From assembly GCA_018907035.1 (NCBI GenBank), contig JACCIC010000227.1, positions 579,001 to 643,000 on the forward strand: a stretch of DNA of 64,000 nucleotides, given 5' to 3'. Below the pieces are notes generated by a model that worked only from the letters and a program-made list of their open reading frames with translations, made no database searches and was not told the origin of the DNA. Shown piece by piece: positions 34,111-46,655 of this stretch. Both the position numbers and the translations under genes were made by a program. Origin of the DNA: Sycobia sp. Sy_11 (lineage: Eukaryota; Arthropoda; Insecta; Hymenoptera; Epichrysomallidae). How positions within the stretch are numbered: the first letter of the stretch is position 1; the number at the start of each line of letters is the position of its first letter.

Positions 34111-35742
34111 TGTTTATTGCAAACGTAGATTTGATAATAATTTTAAGGAAATAGGAATGAGTAGATGGGCTAATTAAATAAAATACAACAATTTCGCGGA
34201 CAATAAAAATCACGCTTGATTGGGCGTAAAAACCCCTTCGGAGTAAGGGGAAAAGCCGAATCAAGTGATACTAGATAATTATTTATTGATAAATAAATTA
34301 TAACTTTACAAATAGTCTTTAACAAATTATTACAAAACTAGAACGCGAGTAATCAAAAGACTATAGTAATTTGACAGTTTTCCTAAGGATACTACGAAAC
34401 GCTCTTAAAAAACATACCTTTGATGCTGCAGCATATACGCACGCCTATAAAATACACACTTAAAATATACTGTTTTTAACGCGTGAGCGCGGATCACACC
34501 GCGACAGCCGACCTCTGTATCGGCGGTGACCCCACCTGCCGCTGGAAGTCGGGCGAGGTGGTTTTGAGGGAAGCGGGACACCAAAATCGACACGACACAG
34601 TGCTCCGACGTCTCGGAAACTGAGTACAGCTCTCGCCCCGTGTGTGTCCGAATAACTCCTTGGTTATCGAGTTATCGCAGTGGCGCCCGCTTAAAGCACT
34701 CGTGCGCTCACCCAGACAGCGCCTTCCGTATCTGGACCGCTTGTCACCAGTGCAACCTAACAGGAGCACAAGTTTCTGCACAAAATACGCGTATATACAC
34801 GTACGTATATATATACGTACATGCAAGTATACGTACACGCAAGTACGTAAACGCACAACACAAATACGTGAAAACACAACACGTATTTAAACACAAATAT
34901 ACAAATACGCGTACACACACGAATACGCAAGTACTCGTACCCACATGCGCGTATACACAGGAATACGCAGACGCGCGGACACTGCTACGTATATTTATAT
35001 ATATACGCGAAGACACTGACACGTATCTATACACGAATATACAAACGCGCGAAAACACTGACACGCATTTATACACGAAAATACAAACACGCGAAAGCAC
35101 AGACACGCATCCACACACGAAAATACAAACACGCGAAAGCACTGATACGTATCTATACACGAATATACAAACGCGCGAAAACACTGACACGCATTTATAC
35201 ACGAAAATAAATACAAACACGCGAAAGCACTGACACGTATCTATACACGAAGATACAAACACACGAAAGCACTGACACGCATTTATACGCAATTACACAA
35301 ATAAGCGTACACGAGCGCACGGCAGCACACACTCAAGACTGCGCGGGATTGCTACGACTCAAATGGAACACGACTGCCACACTATGGACCGGCAATTGAA
35401 GTATTAAGAATTGCTTAGCACGACGCACAATACTCAAATTCACTATCAGGTTGCTAGTTGCAGACTGACTTACTGCTTCAGTCGCGTTGACCGTCGGGCG
35501 TCCGAGGAGCCCGGTCGCAGGTACCGGACCGACGCAAAGTGCAACGCCCTGATTTACAATTTGGGCTTTCCCCGCATTACGGCAGGGTTCTTGCACATTC
35601 GTCCGACGGACAGCTGTAACCTAGTAGGTTTTCCCTCGCTTTACACGCATACATTCATACGTATATACATACAGATACACACACATACTTAAAGATTTTC
35701 GTTCTTTTATTTTATTTTTTGTTCGAGTGTGATGCGCGAACA
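34111..35742 (-). repeat. BEL/Pao 5' LTR
   Basis: Bounded by TG and CA and by the AAAAG direct repeat at the outer end. It includes the minisatellite at 34985-35290 and a GC-rich, promoter-like block around 35480-35620. Plus- and minus-strand frames across it are repeat artefacts. Confidence 0.75.
34985..35290. repeat. 42-bp minisatellite within the LTR, ~7 units
   Basis: The unit resembles ACACGCGAAAGCACTGACAC then GTATCTATACACGAATATACAA. Two sub-variants (CGTATCTATACACG and CGCATTTATACACG) interleave, suggesting a dimeric higher-order repeat. More degenerate related sequence extends upstream to about 34790. Confidence 0.9.
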
Positions 35743-35747
35743 AAAAG

Positions 35748-36899
<1,152 letters not shown>

Positions 36900-36919
36900 G
36901 GTTTTTTAAAAATGTTTAT

Positions 36920-38186
36920 TTATGTAAATAGTACACACTCCGATGGTGAATGATTTCCGCGTTCGCAGATTATACATCTTTTTTTATCAAAATTTGTATG
37001 TTTATTTCTACGGGATGAATCGTCTCCCGTATTGTAAACATTTCTAGAAATATATCTGTCTTCTCTTCGCGATCCCGCATTTTTACGTTTAACGGGTGTA
37101 CAAATTTCATTATCGAAGATACCGGCAGCATTAGCCATTTCGGCTTCTGCGTACAGAAATTCACTCAATTTTTCCAAATCAGACTTTTCTTCGGACGCGC
37201 TAGCGGCTTGTCTGTTATAAGCATACTTCAAGGCGGACGGAAGTTTATTTCCTATTGATTTTATTAAATCTGGGCTATACAAATAACCTATTAAATTAAA
37301 TGACTTAAACGCAGTTGTCGCATTCTTCAATTTTGTTGCGAAACGCACCAGAGTTATTTTACCGGATTCGATATCGGGCAGGTGTTTCAAATCATTAAAA
37401 ATCTTTTCAGCAACGACCTTTTTATTGCCGTAATGAAGCTCTAACGTTTTTATAATATTTTCGGGGTCGCGGCTTGTTGCAAGAAGCGTACTAACTAATT
37501 CGCGCGCTTCTCCTTTCAACGCGGCTAGCAGACGTGCAACATTTTCGCGAGCACTGTATTCTCCTAATTCCGACGAAAGATCGTATGCTTCCTTAAGTTG
37601 CAGCCAGTCTAGTGGATCACCAGAAAAACTTGGCAAACTTTTTGCAGTTGTCATACGATTTACGAAACGTGAATTACTATTACCGAACGAGGCATCGCGA
37701 AGAGCACTTATCGTTTTTTCGAACGCATTCGCAAGGCGTATAGTCGCATCATTATCACTAAACGCAGGTGCGGATTGGAAGTTTCTCACCGAATTTGCTG
37801 CGTTTATTGTAGACTCGTTACCCGCTGCTCTGCTTTCCGCTGCTGCCTCAGGCTGCTCCTCGTTGATTAGAATAGAAGTCGAACCTCGTAGTTGATTAGT
37901 TGTCATATTCTCAGCAAAATCCGTGGACGGCAATTAACGGCTCTCGCCGTCCATCTCCTCGAAAGGTGGTGCAGTTGATCGGCACATTGGAAGCAACAGT
38001 TTGCCGTGGACGCGGAGTGGATGTCGCCCTTGCGACATTAGGCGTCACTGGCACTGTCTTAGTGCGCTGTCGAGATGATGTTACGGTTGTCGCCTTGGAA
38101 GTCCGATTCCTTCTCGGCCTCTTCTCCATCGGTTGACCCTCGGTGTTTGAGGTGGCGGCAGCCGCACGAGTTTTTCTCGGAGCCAT
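36920..38186 (-). pseudogene. BEL/Pao gag with CCHC knuckle, frameshifted
   Basis: The ATG at 38186 opens a basic N-terminus (MAPRKTRAAAATSNTEGQPM). About 90 codons on, the reading shifts frame and continues from near 37933 to 36920. The second part has the DUF1759-type core SLPSFSGDPLDWLQLKEAYD, then ..LKGEARELVSTLL and LELHYGNKKVVAEKIF, and ends with a CCHC knuckle, CIICERGNHSPSEC, that binds nucleic acid. One frameshift is needed to join the two. Confidence 0.88.
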
Positions 38187-38267
38187 CGATGAGTAAATTT
38201 AACAAACAAATTCAATTAATTTAAATACAATACACTTTCAACAAACTTCCCAGCTTTCCGGAAAATA

Positions 38268-38286
38268 ATCCCGGGTTTCGGCACCA
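38268..38286 (-). other. Retroelement primer-binding site
   Basis: TGGTGCCGAAACCCGGGAT on the minus strand, a PBS form common in BEL/Pao elements, between the probable LTR and gag. Confidence 0.75.
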
Positions 38287-39109
38287 GTTTTATAATTGAA
38301 AAATACGCTGGGAGGTTTGATTATTAGAATAAGAAAAAGAAGACAATACAAAGTATATTTAAATTAAAAATTGAATTTAATAAAACTAAATATGATTAAT
38401 ACAACAACCTTACTAAGCAGAGATCAGAAAAAGAATGTATTTTCGAGCGCTCATACTGCGCTTTTCTAAACTCTACTCCCCTCTCTGGGGTCAAATTTCG
38501 AGCGATAAGCCTCACTCGCCGAACGCAGCCCAAACTTTCACGCAGCCTGACGGTCGGAGAGCCCGAGGTGGCAAGCCGAACACGTCACCTGATTTCGAAC
38601 TTCTCAAAGCTAGAATACGACCTATCTTATTATAAGTCCGTAGAATAGCTTTTTTAACGAAAATATTGGGAAGCTCCCGTCACATCACGGATCATTGCTT
38701 TTAGGAAGCATAACCTGTTTACCTCTTTTGAAAACCTCAAGATTTTCCCATAGCAAGTATTCGCTCACCTTATGTGTGATTCCGTATACAAGCTATTTTT
38801 AAGGCAAAATCTTCGGTTTTCCCGTCACGGCACGGATCAAACATGTACCTTATGTGTACATATAGTTGGGCTTATAGTGAGAGTTCGCTCGCGATCGTTT
38901 CTATAAACTATAATATTAGTAACTATGAGTCTTATTTCCTTACATAATAAAAAATTACGAAGTAATTTTTCGTGAACTTACTATTTTAAAACGAATATCT
39001 AAATTTCCAATCTCTGCTGTACAATAGTTTAACATTATAATTCGCTGAATTGCTGACGCACGCGAAGCCGCTTTGTCCGAAGTTTAAGAGTCCGAGAGAT
39101 CACGTTACA

Positions 39110-39599
39110 TTTCCCTTTTCTATATGGGACTCGATATGACGATACGGAGAACATATTTTGTTTATTTAAAATATATATTATATCGAATCTATATATTATT
39201 ATGTGAGAAACGTTATCTAAAGATTTTATTTTTATCGCATTAGTTCTCGATTACAATTATACTTTAAACTATTAAATTTAACATAAATACTTAACAGAAT
39301 TATTATAAATCTTACAAACTAAAACGTATAAATATATATATTGAATTCATAATAATGTTAAATTAAATACTATAAACGTTTCTTAATATATATATGTAAT
39401 TACAAACTAAAACATTTAAGAATATATTTAAACTTATGAACTAAACCATTTAAAAAATAGATATAAATTATCAAATAATATATTTAAAATATCTCTACAG
39501 TTACAAATTAAATATTAAAGTAGACATTACATTACACACTAACAATTTTACCTTTTTAAAATAAAGTTCTTGTGAGTCCTGTAACAAGCCTTGTCAAAA
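39110..39599. other. AT-rich spacer, no gene seen
   Basis: Plain AT-rich sequence between the second BEL/Pao LTR and the Penelope-like element. Confidence 0.6.
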
Positions 39600-39607
39600 T
39601 TGCTTTT

Positions 39608-40548
39608 TGAACCAATAATATTTAAGAGATATGTTGATGATATCTTTACAATTGTTCCAGAAGTTTTTGTGGATAAAATGGTGGATGATTTTAATTCTGT
39701 ACATGAGAGAATTAAATTTACAAGGGAGGTTGAGGTTAATAATCAGTTGATTTTTTTTGGACATTAATGTCATTAGATGTAGTAATAATATAGTGAAACT
39801 TAATTAGTACAGAAAGCCTACTTGGTCAGGTAGGTTTTTAGAATTTAGTTCACACCACCAATTCAGAAACAAAATTGGAGCATTAAAGGGTATTATTGAC
39901 AGAGCAATAAAATTGTGACATAAAGATTTTAGATCAAATAATTTACAGATAGTAAGAGAAACTTTCATTAATAATGGTTATCCAATTCAATTTATTAATA
40001 GATTCATTGCTGAGAGATTGTTTGACATTTATAATACCGAAAATAGACATAATGCACGAGTTGATGTTAACAGAGGCAAAATTATTGTCTTACTATATGT
40101 TAGAGGATTGTCTGAACGAATTAAAAGAAATTTTCGGAAATATAACATTCAAATTTTCTTTAACAATAGCAATAATTTGAGTACGTATTTTAATAATTGC
40201 AAAGATAGGGATGATTTATGTTTAAAATCAGGAGTTGTTTACAAAATTAATTGTATGGATTGTAATAAATACTATAATGGACTAACAGGTAGATATTTAA
40301 AAAAGATAATTTATGAACATAAATATAGTTTGCGTAGCTCACATATTACTACCGGTTTAAAAGAGCATTGTTCAAAGTTTATGAATTCTTTTGATTTTGT
40401 GAATGTGGATATTTTGGAATATGGTATTAATAATAACTATAAAAGGGAGAGTCTTGAATGTATGCACATTTCCAAGAATCAAAATAATGTGAATTTAATG
40501 TTACAATCTAGTAAATTAGATAGCATTTATCATTCCTTATTAAATTGA
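39608..40548 (+). pseudogene. PLE reverse transcriptase / GIY-YIG endonuclease, C-terminal part
   Basis: The RT active site KRYVDDIF lies at about 39624-39647. It is followed by the PLE landmarks ..FNSVHERIKFT and, after a frameshift near 39763, YRKPTWSGRFLEFSSHHQ and NNLQIVRETFINNGYP. From 40018 the frame is open and ends with a GIY-YIG-type module, GVVYKINCMDCNKYYNGLTG then RYLKKIIYEHK, where the YIG is YNG. At least two in-frame stops (near 39807 and 39916) and the frameshift make it inactive. The protein would nick and copy RNA into chromosomal DNA. Confidence 0.88.
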
Positions 40549-40639
40549 TTGGTTTTGAACATTTTTGTAGAGGGGGATTTTATATTTAATTTACTAAATT
40601 TGGTAGTGGAGATAAGGTATATATAGATTAGAATATAAG

Positions 40640-40700
40640 GTTTAGTTTAGTCCCTGATGAGGAGCCGTAGCGAGCTCGAAACGTTGGACTACGTCTTCAA
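40640..40700 (+). ncRNA. Hammerhead-ribozyme-like core in the PLE 3' region
   Basis: CTGATGA (40654-40660), a short stem-II candidate GAGC..GCTC (40662-40665 / 40674-40677), GAAA (40678-40681), then stem III ACGT..ACGT (40681-40684 / 40691-40694) with a six-base loop and a GTC cleavage triplet ending at 40695. PLEs are known to carry hammerhead ribozymes. One extra G sits between CTGATGA and stem II, and I could not find a good stem I, so this copy may be decayed. Confidence 0.55.
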
Positions 40701-40800
40701 TTAGATAAGGGTGTTGGGGACAGTCAGACTGCACTTTACTAACAAAGAATTTTTTCAGCTAATATTTTATTTACAGATTAGTCTACGGGGGTGATAAGGA

Positions 40801-41186
40801 TGGACTGGCTGTAATTATAATTTTTAATTTAATTTTTAATTTTTTATTTTTGTTTTTGATTTTATTATTTTTGTGTATTGATGTATTGATGTTGGTGTAG
40901 ATGTGTATTGATGTTGTTACGTATTGTTTTCGATTAATTTGATTGGACTGTAAGACCAATGAAAAAATATTTATTAATTAGGATCATCTTTGTCATCTTA
41001 GAAGTATATCATTTCTATTATAACGTAAAGTAATTTCATGATATATGGTTAATTGTGTTGTTAAAAATAAAAGTCATATTTACAATGCTTACAAAAAATT
41101 AATTTGATTTAAAGATAGATGATCGCATAAATAACAATCTATTATTACAGCATATGATTGACTTGGGGTAGCGGTCGAATCAGCTT

Positions 41187-41251
<65 letters not shown>

Positions 41252-41306
41252 TTAATATGTATATATAATCTATATACAGATAATAATATTTACAGATCAG
41301 TTTATC

Positions 41307-41370
<64 letters not shown>

Positions 41371-44300
41371 CATCGACAACAACATAATATCTATTTAATT
41401 TAACATTTGAGTATTGTACGAGTCTTTTATCCAGCCTATGTGAATAATTCAATGTAAATTAACAATAATGCAGATTTGTCGATTTTTCTTTATTTCTTCT
41501 TTGTAAACTACAACCCGTAAATAGAAAAAAAAATCTTGGCTCGCAGTAAAAGCGCACAAAGAACCGCGACGAGGGAGTCTACCCATTCAAATCACCTTCG
41601 ATATACGGTGATGGCGAGTATATGCTCGGGGATATGATCTTGTATTCGTGCTATGCGATTTGCGCTCGTGACCGTCCCCCCTGCGACTTCGGCCACTTCA
41701 CCGCGATGCAAGGAAATTCTTCCCGAAATTAGCGACGGCGCAACACCTGGAAGAAGGCTATACGCTACAGAACGTCATAATCCGTAATCGAAACGAAATA
41801 CGGAGCAAGCAAGCGGTGAAGATTCGAGAGAATGGCGCTGAAAGTGTTTTTTCGTTTACCCGCGGCGCCGAGATACGTCTATTCGGCGCGGATGTACCAA
41901 GCGAGACCGAGTTCTTTTACTAAAGCGTTCGATGCCGCGGGGAGTTTTATTTGGTGAACGCGTCCCTGCACAGCCGGGCCTAGACAAACTAGCGCATATT
42001 GCTCTGGGCAACTCGTTCGCCTATCGGGAGTATTATTTCTGAAAACGTTATTTTACTTTTAAATGTACTTTATTTGTGGAAAAAGTCGTTTCTTACAGAC
42101 ATATCGTATATTTTCATTGTAGTTATCCATTTGCTTGGACAAAACTGCGCTCCATTATATATTTCTATGTAACAGAGGTATTTTTTAAGAGCTACGAAGG
42201 TTGGAGCGCGAATTTCGAATCAATCTTATACAAGAAAAAAAATTATCCCATTTCTTTGAAATACAATATAAATAATGTAATGAATAAAAATCAAATCACG
42301 CAATTATTTATAATTGAATTCGATACCTTGTATATATAATAACTATTATTTTTATTTCTCTGAACTGTTAGATTTCCTTTCAAAAGATGAAAATGATTTA
42401 ATTTCTAAAAGGAGTCTTTCAATACCTTTTGAAATCAGGACTGATGTATAAGCTTCATAAAATCATGTAATAATTTAGGAATTACACTATTTTAAAAATA
42501 TTCTTAGAAAACATACAAATCTAAATAAACTTTTACAAAAGAGTACGAGTTACCAGATAAATATAGGTATATGCAACTTTAATGTAAAAGGTATAATATA
42601 ATATTTTTAACAAATATCCAGTCGTATTATCAAAAAAATATAATTTGAATTTAGTAAATATTTATGACGGCTTTGTACATTTTATAGTATTTTTTTCTAT
42701 ACTTTTATATAATTTTGAAGATATTTTATTGACGAATTAACCTCATTATTTCATTTTTCATCACATGGCAGAGTTTTTGGAAGCAAATAAAAAGATGGGA
42801 AAATGAATTATATTAATAAGGAAGCTTAAATTAGTAATAATAGTAGTTTTATTATGCAAAAATGTTGCACATTATATTAATTGTATAAAAAACAAAAATT
42901 TTTGTACATCATTTGCTACTCTAAAAAATAAACTGAATTAAACTTTTCTTCAAAAATATTTATTTATTACGTTTAATAGTAATTTAATAATGTTGCCTCG
43001 ATAACAAAATCATTTAATGGACCGAAATATAAATTTTCAATGAAAGAAATGTAGAAGATAATTTTTAAAATATCACGCTATATATTTCTAACAGTAAATC
43101 AAAGTGAACTTGACTGTGAAATACTGGGAACAGATTTTACAGTAAAATTGAAAGATAAAAATTCCTAACAATAGAACTTATTTTTAAATACCCAATACCC
43201 AGCAATTTCTTTCCTCTGAAGTCTTATCACATAACCCCGTTTTCGCGGATTCGCAAAAAGTCGGCCATAATGCGCAATAGAGCATCGAGGAAAAATTGTT
43301 GCAGTGTCTCATGGCTGAGAGCAAAATTTGTATAAATTATGTGCGTCTCTTTTCGCGTCTCTTTCCGCTTTTCTTCCCTCGCTGCGCGGGCGCGACTTTT
43401 TCTACCACCTCTCACCCATCCCTCACCCACCCGCCGTCGCCTCTCCTACACCAGCAGAGCTGCGCGCGCGGCGTTCCGCCATAGTCGTGCCGCGTTGTAC
43501 GGCAAGCGCGTCGGGCTGCTGGAAACTTCGGAGAGGGAAGTAACTCGTTGCTCTTTCCTTTTTCTCCGACCGTTTGTTTCGCCCAGCTTTGTATATTATT
43601 TCAGCCCGAGAGCAGCACTGACACCGTTACTGCGTCCGTGCCAAATTTGTCACTAGCACGCCCAACGCGCCCGCGCGGCTCGCGTATAGAGTTTTTGAGA
43701 ATTTAGAGAAAAAGTACAAAGGCAATCGTTTATGTGTGCCGCGCCAGATCCTGTCGGCGCCCGTGTGCGCTCTCCCGTTCTCTCTCTTTCTCTCCCTCCC
43801 TCTCCGTGAAAAACAGTCCCTATTGGCAAGATTGTTCGCCCGCGAGATTTAGGGGATCTGTAAACTTATATGTAAAGTCTTGGCACCCCCTCCATGAACT
43901 GACTTCTACTGTTTCGACGCGTTCATTATCCCATTGTGTTTGATCGATAAACTCTGAATTCGCAAAGTCTGTTGATTCTCATTTAAATAATTGCTAAATA
44001 GTCAAGCAGTAGATACATCCGACAGAATAATAAAGATATACTTACTTACCGTTCTGAATTGATGTACTTACCCCTCTTAATGGTGTAAAATAGAAAAAGG
44101 TTTTTGACTTCCTTTCAAAAATAGAGATAACTGAAAAAGACAAATAAATATACAAAGTAATATTATATCCAAATTACAAGTAACAACTGGATTTTTCTCA
44201 AGAATTCATCATAAATAAATTAAAAGAATAAACTGATTAATGCAGTAAGAAAAATCAATTGAATATGTTATAACCTACTTCTCTACGTTCTATGTATCCG

Positions 44301-46010
44301 GTATTGAGTATAACTACGGATGCTATTTTTAGAATAGACATATATTTTCCATACATGCATACATCGCGATTTTGATTTTCTCATTATAATAACCTCTCAG
44401 CGTTTTCCTAAAAACACATTTGCTGTTTTTATCTGTTTGGACGAACATTGCACTGCCAAAACAACATTATAAAAATATTTTGTATACTGATACTGGTAAT
44501 GTGCAGGCCGCCACCGATAGTAGGGTATTTCTAGCTCTCTATTTGGATTGATTAAAACAATGAATTTTTGAATGTTTATCTTAATGATTTATCCAATTTT
44601 ACATATCAAATACCGAATGAGAAAGATTTTCAAACTAAAGCTAAAGATTTTAAAGATAAAACTGCGTGCGTATAAAACGTATACGAAAAATACGTACTGA
44701 TATGGAAAAGCCAAAAACCTAGTTTCCAATACATGATAAAGAATTTCAGCTGATTTGAAATTCCATATACCAAAAGAATACATCTAAATTTGAAGTAATA
44801 AACAGAGCGGAAAAAATGCAATGCTTGCAAATGAACAACTTGCAATATTTGTACACTATGAGTAGTTTTAGATATTCTGGAATATATATATATATCATTA
44901 ATATCCACCGCTGAATAGATAATCTAATTTTGAGCATTTTTAAATGTTGTTTTGTCAAAAAACTTTATTATATGTGAATTGAACAATGATAAGAAAAAAC
45001 GTAAACCTAAAATTATTCAATTTTTTAAAGTTACATGATTATGTACTCTATCAAACATAATGAAGTCGTGAAAATAGATAAGATTTATCGAAATTTATGT
45101 AACTTAAGTTTGCCCTTAAACATACTAGAATCGTCGACTTGTCAGTTTATGAAAATCATACTTTACTATTTATCAATAAAAACAATTTAATAGCCGTAGT
45201 ACGAAATATTTATTATACATAAAACTCTTCAAAATTCAGTACATCCTAAAACCAGCTTGTAACATTCACAAGTATAAACAGTGCATGCTATGTCACGGTC
45301 CACTTAGATCAGCAGGATACTCTTTTTAATTTCCAAGTCCTATTTTGTCAGATTTGATTCTTATTATTATTTTCACTTTCATGACTGTTTATCAATTTCC
45401 GATTTACTCTCAGATCGTAAACATAGTTAATTCATATATAAAACGCATCGTGCGCTCATTTGATCGAGCGCATTTTTCAATGATTTATGAAAGAGCTCGC
45501 GCAGCCTGCTCTTGATAGCTCGTTTTTTCTCCTTTTTAAGCTTTATCCCTTATCGGGGCGCGTGTTCCGTCCATCAACGGTCCTCAACGACCCGCAGCCC
45601 GCACCAGCTGGTTTTACGCGCGCCCTGCTGCGGCGCGTATACGCGCCGACTAGAACCGCTCCTTCTGCAGCTCGCCCTTTTTCTCGCAATCCAACGTCCG
45701 GCCCGCACAGAGAGCGCAAGCCCTCGGCACTCCCTCGAATACCCGATGCGCACTGACGCCGTCTTAAATCCCAGCTGGACAGTAGTTCTCCTAGCGCGAT
45801 CTCGGTCTCAGCCATCGCAGAAATTCTCCGCGCTTCTTGTTTTATTGCTTTGCTTTCCTCGTATTCCTTTCTTGAAGTAAAAAAGTTGTACTTTAGATGC
45901 AGAAAATAAGATAAAAATAAAAATAATAAATATCCTGTCGAATGAGAGACAAAGATACATTATACTAAATCTATTTTATTATACGAGGAATGATTCTTAT
46001 AATAAAATCA
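40801..46010. other. Intergenic region, AT-rich with three GC-rich islands
   Basis: Contains (TA)n at 41190-41240 and 41312-41368, and GC-/CpG-rich islands at about 41560-42010, 43240-43960 and 45470-45850. The islands have many short frames on both strands but no recognisable protein or splice-consistent exon. They may be conserved regulatory DNA or exons of genes I cannot identify. Confidence 0.5.
41190..41368. repeat. Two (TA)n microsatellites
   Basis: TA runs of about 50 bp (41190-41240) and 56 bp (41312-41368), separated by about 70 bp of AT-rich DNA. Confidence 0.95.
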
Positions 46011-46655
46011 ATAGCTCGCAACGTCCAATATTAGATCAAAGGTTTATTTTGTCTATTGGATGCCTTGTATGCTCTAGTCTTGGTTTTAGCCATCGACTTT
46101 AGTTTTATGAGTCGATGTTCATAGCCTTCATCTCTATTGGGATTGGGGTGTATTCTTTTCAAGTTAAACAGGCTAGTACATATGATGCTGGGAGCTTTTA
46201 AATTCACCCATCCCTTCTTGGCTAGGGATCTAATCTTATTAAATAAATGTTTAATTTTAACTACGACTTAAAAAGGCGAAGTCCTAAACATTGCGGTTTA
46301 AATATTATAGCCATCGATCTTCGTATAGCCAAGTCGATGTTGTTCGGCTAGGGTGGTTTACATATCGCTATATCCATTGCTTGGCCCAGTAGAGCCAGCG
46401 AGAACTCAATTTTATCATTTCTACATGGTAGTATCCTGAGTGATTGTCACAAGTCGTTAAGTACTTCCATTGCAGATGGTGTATTATCAATATAGTCAAT
46501 TTTTATCATCAATATTATCAATATTATCAATACTGTCCATAGTTATAACGAAATATTTTATCAATTTCTTTTGATATCTGTATTTAGTCATATCATAATT
46601 TGTGACGTTTTGGTTGACTTTTCTCATAGCCCTATTCTCATCATATAGATTACAA
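46010..46655 (-). pseudogene. Broken coding remnant, unrecognised
   Basis: The minus strand shows several protein-like stretches in different frames. In coding order these include YDENRAMRKVNQNVTNYDM (about 46640-46580), IEFSLALLGQAMDIAICKPP (about 46415-46355), NNIDLAIRRSMAII (about 46345-46300) and a 70-odd-residue run containing KKGWVNLKAPSIICTSLFN (about 46225-46165), which stops near 46030. Stops and frameshifts separate them. I do not recognise the family; a transposon or an endogenised viral gene are possibilities. Confidence 0.4.

Larger units (their letters stand above)
32752..35742 (-). mobile_element. BEL/Pao LTR retrotransposon, internally deleted
   Basis: Minus orientation. The 5' LTR occupies 34111-35742 (about 1.6 kb, TG...CA ends). 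Then come a primer-binding site, a partial gag and only the last 66 bp or so of the 3' LTR (32752-32818), which repeats 34111-34177 almost exactly. Direct repeats AAAAG flank the element (32747-32751 and 35743-35747), consistent with a 5-bp target duplication. Pol is absent. The deletion joins gag to the LTR at a shared GCGGAC. Confidence 0.85.
36900..39109 (-). mobile_element. Second BEL/Pao element, 5' half only
   Basis: Minus orientation: a probable 5' LTR (about 38290-39109, inner to outer), a primer-binding site at 38268-38286 and gag to 36920. Pol and the 3' LTR are missing. The outer LTR end is placed at the CA of ..GATCACGTTACA (read inward, TGTAACGTGATC), a typical BEL-like start; the boundary is approximate. 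Its PBS and gag differ from the 32.7-35.7 kb element, so it is another family. Confidence 0.75.
39600..40800 (+). mobile_element. Penelope-like element (PLE), 5'-truncated
   Basis: Contains the C-terminal half of a PLE polyprotein (RT plus GIY-YIG nuclease), a 3' untranslated part with a hammerhead-like ribozyme core, and a short conserved segment (GGGGACAGTCAGACTG..TTTACTAAC at 40713-40745) that recurs at 51.6 kb. The 3' boundary near 40800 is approximate. Confidence 0.85.

Noticed and set aside
34985..35290. Regular repeat spacing suggestive of a CRISPR array
   Set aside because: Units are contiguous with no unique spacers. It is a minisatellite in a eukaryotic LTR.
34640..35292. Long frames on both strands with a periodic Thr-Asp-Thr or Cys-Val pattern
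   Set aside because: They follow the 42-bp minisatellite in the BEL/Pao LTR, whose unit length is a multiple of three and so keeps frames open on both strands.
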